From contig CM054182.1 of NCBI GenBank assembly GCA_028829895.1, positions 31,776,379-31,840,378 on the forward strand: 64,000 nt of DNA, read 5' to 3'. Positions within the stretch are counted from its first letter, which is position 1. Each line of letters begins with the position of its first letter. Below the pieces are notes generated by a model. That model had not been told where the DNA came from, did not search any database, and saw nothing but the letters and a program-made list of their open reading frames with translations. Below, piece after piece: positions 49,790-59,580 of the stretch. The stretch is from Sinotaia quadrata. Lineage: Eukaryota; Mollusca; Gastropoda; Architaenioglossa; Viviparidae. The translations under genes were made by a program, and so were the position numbers.

Positions 49790-50760
49790 GTTACATCAAA
49801 TATTTTACACAGGCCTTCGTTAGGCTGACAACTGGATGATCCCGTGACGTTCACGACGCATGGAGTGCTGTACCCCTGGGAACAGTTCGCGATTCCATAG
49901 ATGTCAGCCGATGATGACGTATGAGCCGATCATGTCACGGTGAACGGGGGGGCTCCCAGCTCGCGGCTGCTTTGCTCAATATGGTCGGACAAGGCGTCCC
50001 AAGTCGAGCGGAACTAAAGAGCCCCTCACCTCATTGGGCTCATAGCCGCGCCAAATTGATATAAACTTTCTCAGTCCCTGTGCCTTTCAATTACAGTGGC
50101 ATCTTATCATGCCTGCTCAAGCCGTCATGGCAGTGAAGCCTTGTGGCAGTGTTGCAAAGTTTAAAAAAAAAAAATTATTATTATACATGGCACTGAGCTC
50201 AACCTCCCGTGTCCACCCACCCCTACTTTTCTTTCTCCTCTCTTTTTCTCCTCTGTCTCTCGTTTTCTCCTTTTTCTCCAACCGATTCTTTGGCCGCGCT
50301 GGTTGCAGGATTACAGGGCCCGTCAAAATGACAATGAGTCATTTGCATATAAATCTACTGCCACTTTTAGACCAGAGCGGTGCCGAGGGTTTAATAACGT
50401 TGCTTAACTCGGACATTATTTCGCCATCTGATTCGTTCGCGGCCTGCCAAGAATGGGCGACTATAAAACCCGGTTTCGACGACCAGAGCAGGCGGCAGCG
50501 CAGTTCGTTTGTTGTAGTCGGAGAAAAGCACTTGACTTCTCTCAAAACACACAGCTCCCCGAGGACGGCACATCAGCTGGCCCACGGTTTGGCCTGTCAA
50601 GTTCTTTGGCATTGCTGTCAGATGCGTCTTTTCTGTTTTGTTTTGTTGCTTGCATGTTTGTGTTGTTCTTGTTGTTTCGGTGCCTGCTGTCTTTGATTCG
50701 GTAACGAGCTGGGTGGCTCTCTTTCTCGCAGATGATTGGAGCCATTTGATGGGGTGGAAG
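49790..50760. promoter_or_regulatory. G+C/CpG-raised island, likely promoter or enhancer region
   Basis: High-complexity sequence with CRE-like GTGACGTTCACGACG and ATGATGACGTATGAG, then a long pyrimidine tract (about 50,205-50,285) ending near TTGCAG at 50308, then a promoter-like segment. A plus-strand frame from about 50,328 (MTMSHLHINLLPLLDQSG) is open for roughly 120 codons but carries no domain I know. Two readings compete: exon after a splice acceptor, or core promoter. Confidence 0.4.
50335..50510 (+). promoter_or_regulatory. Candidate core promoter with AP-1 site, octamer and TATA box
   Basis: TGAGTCA (50335-50341) overlaps by one base a perfect octamer ATTTGCAT (50341-50348), followed by TATAAAT (50348-50354). 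A second, stronger TATA box, CTATAAAAC, lies at 50461-50469 with GCAGTTCG about 39 bp downstream as a weak initiator. Motif identities are exact; promoter activity is inference. Confidence 0.35.
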
Positions 50761-51062
50761 ATGGGTATCTCTGAGGCGACTAATTATGCTTCTTCAGACA
50801 GACTCACATAAGCTGAGAACAAGGCCGGCCACTGTTAAAGAAGAGTTCTTATAAAGCGAAATTGATTCCTAGCAGAAAATGGTCACAGGTGACAAGAAAA
50901 TAGTGCTTAGTTTGCATTTTTCAAAAATCATTGAGCTCATTTTACTAATTGTCTTACTCAAGGGATGGGGGTTGCAATGACAAGCTAAAAATAAACGAAC
51001 ACGTTAGCATCACAACTTGCGCGAATGGTAGCTACAGTATATATACAATATGCACATATATA
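50761..51062. other. Unique sequence
   Basis: Nothing recognised. Confidence 0.5.
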
Positions 51063-51138
51063 CAGACACATACACACGCGCACGCACGCACGTACGCACG
51101 CACGCACGCGCACACACACACACACACACACACGCGCA

Positions 51139-51173
<35 letters not shown>
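51063..51173. repeat. (CA)n/(CG)n-mixed microsatellite
   Basis: Alternating purine-pyrimidine tract of CACA, CGCG and CACG, of the type able to form Z-DNA. Confidence 0.97.
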
Positions 51174-51178
<5 letters not shown>

Positions 51179-51772
51179 GAGCGATATATAGATACATGTA
51201 TGTGTGTAAGTATTTAAAATAATTGATTGAATATGCCGATAATGACTTTGATGAGATGTAAGAATACAATGATCTGGTCAGACTCTCTCTCTCTCTCTCA
51301 TGACTTAATTATTTGTCGTCGATTGTCTTGATGTTGGTTCTTCCGAAGCCGTCCTGCCATCGCTCATTGAACTCCAGACAATTTTCACTTCACTTCCGGA
51401 AAGAGCACAAAGAGAGCGTTTCTGGGGATGTAATGCTATAATTGCTGCGGTCAAGAATTACGCAGTTGTAACCCATATTTGAGCTATGGTTATTATCTCT
51501 CTAGATATCCAACAACATACACATAAATTTTGACAGAAGGAAAAAAACAACGCGTCACAAAACTAAAAATAGTTTGCATTTTTTTTTTAATGTTAGACGC
51601 GTATACCGAGATCCCTACTTTAAGACACTCGTTTCTTGGCGACAGGCCCTTCTGAATAGTGTAGTGTAAGCTTTGAAGGAATAAATACATACATATATTA
51701 CATGATTTTGTTTAAATCGTTTAAATTTCCCAACCAATCTCACGTTTGGGCTTTGCAGCACAATGACGATTC
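51174..51772. other. Unique sequence
   Basis: Short (TC)n near 51,283-51,299. No gene supported. Confidence 0.5.
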
Positions 51773-51773
51773 A

Positions 51774-51829
<56 letters not shown>

Positions 51830-51831
51830 TG
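51773..51831. repeat. (TC)n-(AC)n compound microsatellite
   Basis: About 18 TC units joined to about 10 AC units. Confidence 0.99.
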
Positions 51832-51984
51832 ATACATGTACAGTATATCAGTCCATAACAAATAAAGTCATTACTGTCATGTGCAAATCCCTGTGGCGCA
51901 GTTCACTTGGTGCAAACGTTTGCACTCAACTTTTAATATCTTACCTTGCCCTTGAGAGGTCAGATTTGAATAATTCTGATGAAA

Positions 51985-52345
51985 ATAAGGAAAGAGAAAA
52001 ATGTAAACAGTATAATGGTAAGGCGATAGAAAGTACTATGGTAAGGATGTAGAAAGTATAAGGGTAATGTGCTGTATGTATAAGGATAAGACTGAGGAAA
52101 GTATAAGAGTAAGGATGTAAAAACTGTAATGGTAATGTGCTGTATGTATAAGGATAAGACTGAGGAAAGTATAAGGGTAAGGATGTAAAAACTGTAATGG
52201 TAATGTGCTGTATGTATAAGGATAAGACTGAGGAAAGTATAAGGGTAAGGATGTAAAAACTGTAATGGTAAAGAAGCAGAAAATATAATGGTAAGGATTT
52301 AGACAGTATGATGCTAAGGATGAATAAAGTACAATGGTAAGGCTG
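51985..52345. repeat. Minisatellite, about 68-bp unit, 3 copies plus decayed flanks
   Basis: AAGGATGTAAAAACTGTAAT, GGTAATGTGCTGTATGTATA and AGGATAAGACTGAGGAAAGT repeat. Confidence 0.95.
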
Positions 52346-52374
52346 TTACCGTTAAATTTTTCTCCATTCTCTTA

Positions 52375-52460
52375 TATTTTCTACAGCCTGTTTTACTTTC
52401 TACATCCTGTTTTACTTTCTACAGCCTGTTATATTTTCTACATCCTGTTTTCTACAGTTC
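52375..52460. repeat. Short tandem repeat, 18-19 bp
   Basis: TTTTACTTTCTACATCCTG-like units, about four copies. Confidence 0.9.
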
Positions 52461-52611
52461 ATAGCATTCGTGTTGTATATCTCCATTACTCTCTATTTTC
52501 TCTATAATTACTTTTCACAGTCAGTGTTTCATTTTGAGATTTAATTTGTACTTAACATGCATTATCTTTTTGCTGGTGTTGAAAATACTGACCATTGAGT
52601 TCCTTCCCCTT

Positions 52612-52735
52612 AAGACATTACTGATTGGATGGATAGTACTGATTGGATGGACATTACTGATTGGACGAACAGTACTGACTGAATGAACAGTACTGACTGA
52701 ATGAACAGTACTGACTGAATGAACATTACTTTGTC
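52612..52735. repeat. 18-bp minisatellite, about 6-7 copies
   Basis: TACTGATTGGATGGACAT to TACTGACTGAATGAACAG units. Confidence 0.95.
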
Positions 52736-53194
52736 GAATGCATCAAAGACGATATTCTTCTCACCAAAATTGTTGAACAGATGTCTCTGATTGAAAACCC
52801 TGAACAAATGTGTGCATATTTAAATTTCTGTAAATACACCGTCTCTACATGACAAACTTTTATTACTTGATCTTTAAATATTGAGGGTGTTAGAATGTAC
52901 TTATGTTTACAATACTGATTCTTTTGTCTACTTAATGAAGTCATTTTATTCACAACTGGTATGCTGTTGGCTTCTCTCTGTACACTGGACTCGTCTTACC
53001 TTCACAGCACTCCACAAAGTTATTGTGTGTGTCTTTACTCCGACCTTCATTTCTTTCATACAGCAACGTAGTAAATATTTAGTTATTTATCCAATTGCAC
53101 AATCTTAATATGTTGTGTATTACAAATTTAGAATAATTTAAAGGTGGTTTGATTATAGGGCCTTTCAACATTACACATGCCTGGTACACACATG
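52736..53194. other. Unique sequence
   Basis: No gene supported. Confidence 0.5.
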
Positions 53195-53282
53195 TATGTG
53201 TGTGAGGGTTTTCTGTGTGTTTGTGTGTCTGTGTTTGTGTGTGTTTGTGTGTGTATATGCGCGCGCATTTGTGTGTGAGTGT
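53195..53282. repeat. Interrupted (GT)n microsatellite
   Basis: TGTGTG runs broken by TTTGTG and a CGCGCG step near 53,260. Confidence 0.93.
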
Positions 53283-53737
53283 AATGGAAAGGAAGAGCAC
53301 TGGTAGCATCTTTGACGTTCATTCCTGGTCAGGGTCCATTGCCTTACCCCCCACTGCTATTCTTATGGATCTGTACCTGCATATTACTCGTTTGCTTCAG
53401 TCCGTTAGAAAACTGTATGAGACCAGTAGACATTCAAAATGACTTGATCTATGAGGAGGCTATAATTAGGTACGTTGGGGTGTATACATGTTTTTTGCAT
53501 CGACTTTCGTCAATTTTCTAAGGTAGAGATAGATCTAACCACTCAAGCACTAATTGCACTGAGTTACTTTAATGCATTGTAATATCAAGAAAGAAAATGT
53601 GTTTTTCTAAATTGTGAGTGTACATTTTTTTCCCTAATATATGCATTTTATGTACTGTGCTGTGGAGTTTTAGACATTTGCAGTTTAAACTGCACCATTT
53701 AATGGTTTGTTGCCCTAGTTCCGTCATTTCAGAGGCG
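53283..53737. other. Unique sequence
   Basis: No gene supported. Confidence 0.5.
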
Positions 53738-53975
53738 GCGTTTTATAAAAATATAATGGTCACTATTACAAAAACGGCATTTTATATAAATATAATGGTC
53801 ACTATTACAAAAAAAGGCGTTTTATATAAATATAATGGTCACTTTTACAAAAAAAGGCGTTTTATATAAATATAATGGTCACTATAATACAAAAGACGTT
53901 TTATATAAATATAATGGTCACTATTACAAAGAAGGCGTTTTATATAAATATAATTATCACTATTACAAACAACCT
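53738..53975. repeat. 39-bp minisatellite, 6 copies
   Basis: GGCGTTTTATATAAATATAA, TGGTCACTATTACAAAAAA repeats with one-base changes. Confidence 0.97.
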
Positions 53976-54129
53976 GTGTGTCTCATTTTGTGAATTTTTA
54001 CTAAAGGCGCTGCAAGCAGGATACAAAGACGATACATCATTATCATCGTCATCATCATCGTTGTCGTCGTTTATTATTATTTTGTTATTTTTGAATTAGC
54101 ATTTATAGAGAATGCGAATGTTTAATACA

Positions 54130-54360
54130 AACATCAAAGTCATCGACTCCTAAGTCAGATCGAAATATCAAAGTCATCGACTCCTAAGTCAGATAAAAAA
54201 TATCAAAGTCATCGACTCCTAAGTCAGATCGAAATATCAAAGTCATCGACTCCTAAGTCAGATCGAAATATCAAAGTCATCGACTCCTAAGTCAGATCAA
54301 AATATCAAAGTCATCGACTCCTAAGTCAAGTGAGATCGAAATATCAGATAAAAAATATCA
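54130..54360. repeat. 34-36 bp minisatellite, 6 copies
   Basis: AATATCAAAGTCATCGACTC, CTAAGTCAGATCGA repeats. The last unit is followed by a small rearrangement. Confidence 0.97.
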
Positions 54361-55803
<1,443 letters not shown>

Positions 55804-55959
55804 TGTTTTTACATTAATGTTAATAACAAATTACAATAACACGCACTCGACAATATTCACAGGCAAGCCAGGTTACACCTTCTCCACAGAATTGACAGTT
55901 ATTTTGTGTGTGAAAGTCCGGATGTACACAAATTACGTACGCTGACAATCTTTGCACGA

Positions 55960-56125
55960 AAAAAAATAATTTAAACAAAACTCTTTTAGCATGAAATAAT
56001 TTAAACAAAGCTCTTTTAGCATGCACACATTTAATTTAACAAACCTCCTTCAAGGAAAAAATAATTTAAACAAAGCTCCTTAGCATGTGAAAAATAATTT
56101 AAACAAAGCTCCTTTTGCTACAACG
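55960..56125. repeat. Minisatellite, 30-50 bp units, about 5 copies
   Basis: AATAATTTAAACAAAGCTCC and TTTTAGCATG phrases repeat with variable linkers. Confidence 0.92.
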
Positions 56126-56511
56126 ATGCCACATATATTTCATAATGTGAGGTTTGCAGAATTTAATTTGTGAAAAATAATTTAAGAAAAGGATTCCTTA
56201 AATTTCCTTTTGATAATTAAGTATGACTTATGCTGACTTTGTTAAATATGTTATTTGTTATAATAACAAAGCCTCTAACCTAGTTTTAAAACTAAATACA
56301 AATTGTATTTTATGTTAATGTGGCATTACTGGTGTTAATCTTGATATTATTAGTTTTAATGTTACGTTACTAATGTTAATGTGCTACGTTTATTATTGTT
56401 AATGATCTTTGCTTAATTTGTGAAGAGCTTTCTGAATCTTATGGCTTTCTTATATATTTCTTTAAATCGGTTTTATGCATGTCTGTGTTTATGTTTGTAC
56501 ATGCATGTGTG
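56126..56511. other. Unique flank immediately outside the LTR element
   Basis: AT-rich unique DNA. The last five bases, GTGTG at 56507-56511, are the left half of any target-site duplication; the right half lies beyond the window. Confidence 0.5.
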
Positions 56512-56527
56512 TGTTACGTTTCCAGTA

Positions 56528-56533
56528 TTTATT
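56528..56533 (-). terminator. Polyadenylation signal AATAAA near the LTR end
   Basis: On the minus strand AAATAAATACTGG precedes the LTR terminus, placing AATAAA about 16 bp before its end. That is the position expected of a signal directing cleavage at the R/U5 border or just beyond, implying a very short U5. Confidence 0.45.
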
Positions 56534-57810
56534 TAAAGACCCTGCTTAGGAAATTATAGAACTTTAATTTACTATTTAAATTAATTCCTTCCCGTTTAAC
56601 CTAAACAGACTGGTTGCTCAAATCATCATTCGACTAAATTAAAAATGCATCTTTGTAGTCTAGATCACAGATTTACGAAACTGATAATTTGCGTACATTA
56701 GCTAGATTGGAAATCGTTAAAAACTCTCTTAGATTCATATGCATTCATTACGTCATTCGTTTAGCTCAGACAGCCCCCATCCAATCCCATTTGGTCTATA
56801 TGCATACAAATTACTACAAAAAGAGGTTCTTAACAAAATGAAATAAGATTTAATAAGTTTAACAATTAACAGCAACGATTATTCCGAGCGCGATGTCTTA
56901 AATTCTATTCAGAATTCTACCGTCCTGGTTAAAAGTCTTAACGAGAATTTCTTTGCCTTGCCAAATAGTCACTTGATTCTGGACCCTAGTAGATATACTT
57001 AACTACACTCTTGGTCGCATGTGGGGTTCAACTGGTTAGAACTTGTCCACATCCTTTGGCTCATCGTCAGTACTGCATAGCATAACAGTCAATGTCCACT
57101 CAATCACTGCATCGCTAATGTACTTGCGACGAATCGTTAACCGTAATTAACACGAGGTACTTCTGCATAGTTCACGTATGGGTCATGAAGACACCCGAGT
57201 CGGTGTACGACTCAAGAAGTACGAAGGTAGAGAGGGATAACATAAGAAGAACCCGGCTGAAACAAAGGATTTGGGCTCTGTAACTATTTGCGTCTATATT
57301 CGCAAACCCAAGCACATGTTTCTTTGTTTAAGGTTCTGAATTTAGAATCTTTGACTATCGTGTCGTTCACAATTCAAATATGGTTATATTTAAATATACA
57401 TTGTGGTCCACGTGTGTGTTACATATAACGTTACACGAACGTATGAATTCTCAAATATTTACAGCATTAAAAATTGGAATTCACACAAAGGATTAATTCA
57501 AAATGAAGCATGAATGCTTTACAATTTTACACGAAAAATTATATGCAAGAACAATTTGAATTACAAAGAAGAATTCACCACGTGCACAGACATACTGGCG
57601 GCACTAGGGAATTTACGATTTATATAAATTAAAGATAAGAAAAGGTTACAATAATTTATATACAATAACTTTTAGATTTGTCCCTTTACATCGAAACACG
57701 TGCTTTGGCTAAATTAGCGCTAAGCTGCACAAAATACATACGTCAATTCAATTACAAAATACAATCAATAAATGCAATAGATACTGTAAGAAGTAGACGT
57801 GTTATTGTTA

Positions 57811-57816
57811 CCTCTT
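57811..57816 (-). promoter_or_regulatory. Possible splice donor in the LTR leader
   Basis: The minus strand reads TTTTAAGAGGTAACAATAAC, an AG/GTAAC donor-like site about 120 nt downstream of the predicted transcription start. The acceptor is not identified. Motif only. Confidence 0.2.
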
Positions 57817-57929
57817 AAAAGTAGATTTTACTGCTCTAGCGCGGGTTCATCTTCGACTCTCTTACGACTCTGGTATGGCGGCGGGACGGAGCTATGTTAA
57901 AGCTGCCTGGTGTGTCTGCCGGTCTGGAA

Positions 57930-58004
57930 GTGAGTGAGAGTTTTGGCGCGTTATGATCGTATTTTATGAAACTGCATTGAACGCATCACGTGACCGTTCA
58001 CGTG
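57930..58004 (-). promoter_or_regulatory. LTR U3 promoter: tandem E-boxes, TATA-like box, E2F-like site
   Basis: Read on the minus strand: two perfect CACGTG E-boxes (58004-57999 and 57992-57987) are separated by six bases. They are followed about 20 bp later by the TATA-like CATAAAATACG near 57968-57958, then GCGCCAAA, an E2F-type site (TTTGGCGC on the plus strand at 57942-57949), then initiator-like TCACTC/TCACTT at about 57938-57931, roughly 25-30 bp after the TATA-like box. The order and spacing fit an RNA polymerase II core promoter. Factor identities are inferred from motif only. Confidence 0.5.
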
Positions 58005-58191
58005 GTATGTTGTTGATCTCGAAGGTGCTGGACACTGGCCTAAAGTTATGCAACAATCCGACCTTGCTAGAAGCTTCTAGATACTGATGTATCACGGGTG
58101 AATTTCAACAAAGGTCCGTTCAAAAATTTAATTTTGAAACGAGCAATTGGGTCACGAGGTCATGACACAGAATTTGTCACACATCGTCACA

Positions 58192-58206
58192 CCCCCTTGC
58201 TTTTGA
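58192..58206 (-). other. Polypurine tract next to the 3' LTR
   Basis: The minus strand reads CAAAAGCAAGGGGG directly before the LTR start TGTGACG. The tract is purine except for one C and abuts the LTR with no gap, as expected for the plus-strand primer of reverse transcription. Confidence 0.75.
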
Positions 58207-58902
58207 GGCGTTTATCTTACCAAAGATAAATGCCTCCTACAAATTATGTGTTATAAAATGTAGAAGTGCAAATGAAGAAAAAATTTACAATAAAAAAAAA
58301 TTTCAACATAACCAGAAATAATGTAACGCGGCAGGGAAATCAACTCTAGATTAACGGCACTCTCATACAATATTTCTCACTTCAGAAATCAGAGAAAAAT
58401 GATTTAAGAAAAAAATCAAATAAAATGATTTAAGAAAAGTTCAGTCTAATTGAATAGACATCCATCCAATGGAATAACATGTTCTGAAATTCTCACTATC
58501 TGTCCCAATAATCAATAGTTCACACACAACCTAGTTTGATCTAACCAGATTATTCAGAATAGAAATCCAACATCAACCAATTCCACTGAATGCGTTTCCA
58601 ACAATAGTGTGATCAAAAAATTGACTTCCAATGAACAACACTATCAATATGCAGGTTATGAAAAGTTCCAGATATTGATTTCCTGTATCAACCAAATATC
58701 AGAGTTTGTGAATTACCAACTCTAATGAACTATCTATCAGTCCACCTGTCATATTCAGAGTTACAACACTAACACAATTCAATCAGTGTTATAGCTAGTC
58801 CCAAGTTTTTATGAAATGTCCAACATATTTACAGTAACAACTACCAACTACGGTACAACAAGAAAATAATGAAAATTCAAAGAAGGTACCAAATCATTAT
58901 TC
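58207..58902 (-). other. 3' non-coding interior of the LTR element
   Basis: AT-rich trailer between the ORF2 stop and the purine tract. I see no additional ORF and no envelope-like sequence. Confidence 0.6.
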
Positions 58903-59580
58903 CTACTGCTGCACTATCCTGCCTAGCACAATCTTCGTAGTTCTATCCCAATCCCAATACACGTCATCGTCCATGTGTGTCAACATGTCTACGGCATGAC
59001 AACTGTATTCTTTCTTTCTTACTCTGTTCGTCAGAATGTCACTGTGAGGTGCAATATATTGCATGTCAAGTTTAGACTTTTCATTTCTCGTCCAGTAAGT
59101 ACGTCCTTGAAGTGTTTTATCGTCATGATCTCTTTCAAAACTCCCCAAAGTACTTGTCAAGTTTAAAATGTTTTTGGTAGTGTCAGTTTCTGCATGACTG
59201 GTCTCTACCCTGTCTAACAGTTTCAAACTTCTCGATACGTTTCGTATCATGTCAGTGTCACTGTGGCCTTGACTCTGCGAAGTCTGAATTTCAAATCTAT
59301 CGCTCTTAGCCTTGTCACTGAGCTCACGCAAATGGAAATTTGCTCTCTTGGTGTTTCGTGCACTTGTAGTTACGTCATTGTGTACACATTGAACGTCTCT
59401 AGTTCGCATGCACTCAACGTCTTTCGTCGGAATGGCGTCAGATCTACTATGGGTCCATTTCGCATCTAGTCTAACGTCATAGGTTTGCAAATGTGCTCTG
59501 TCGCGGCTACCAGTCTCTTGAAGTACCTGAATTGCAACATTAGCTTCCCCTCTAAATCTGGAGGTTCCGTTCTCCCGATC
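58903..59580 (-). CDS. LTR element ORF2, unidentified protein in the -1 frame
   Basis: The frame is open from 59580 to the stop at 58905-58903 (225 sense codons). The first ATG-independent start usually reported would be the TTG at 59490, and I see no ATG near the beginning, which suggests translation by frameshifting from ORF1 rather than independent initiation. The protein is hydrophilic, rich in Asp/Thr/Arg/Ser, and ends DRTTKIVLGRIVQQ. There are no catalytic or zinc-binding motifs. It lies in the -1 frame relative to ORF1 and overlaps its last 115 nt. Alternatively ORF1 and ORF2 were one frame broken by an indel. Function unknown. Confidence 0.55.
   Translation of the reverse strand, partial: DRENGTSRFRGEANVAIQVLQETGSRDRAHLQTYDVRLDAKWTHSRSDAIPTKDVECMRTRDVQCVHNDVTTSARNTKRANFHLRELSDKAKSDRFEIQTSQSQGHSDTDMIRNVSRSLKLLDRVETSHAETDTTKNILNLTSTLGSFERDHDDKTLQGRTYWTRNEKSKLDMQYIAPHSDILTNRVRKKEYSCHAVDMLTHMDDDVYWDWDRTTKIVLGRIVQQ

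Larger units (their letters stand above)
56512..58191 (-). repeat. 3' LTR, 1,680 bp
   Basis: On the minus strand it begins TGTGACGATGTGTGACAAAT and ends CTGGAAACGTAACA, so it has TG...CA ends. It matches the right-hand LTR base for base wherever I compared, with no net indel across the 1,456 bp visible in both. Five CACGTG hexamers occur in it (57409, 57579, 57697, 57987, 57999), against well under one expected by chance in this length. Confidence 0.93.

Noticed and set aside
50109..50696. 195-residue plus-strand frame starting MPAQAVMAVKP
   Set aside because: It runs through a low-complexity pyrimidine tract and ends in a Cys/Leu/Phe-rich tail; a promoter island or a shorter exon explains the region better.
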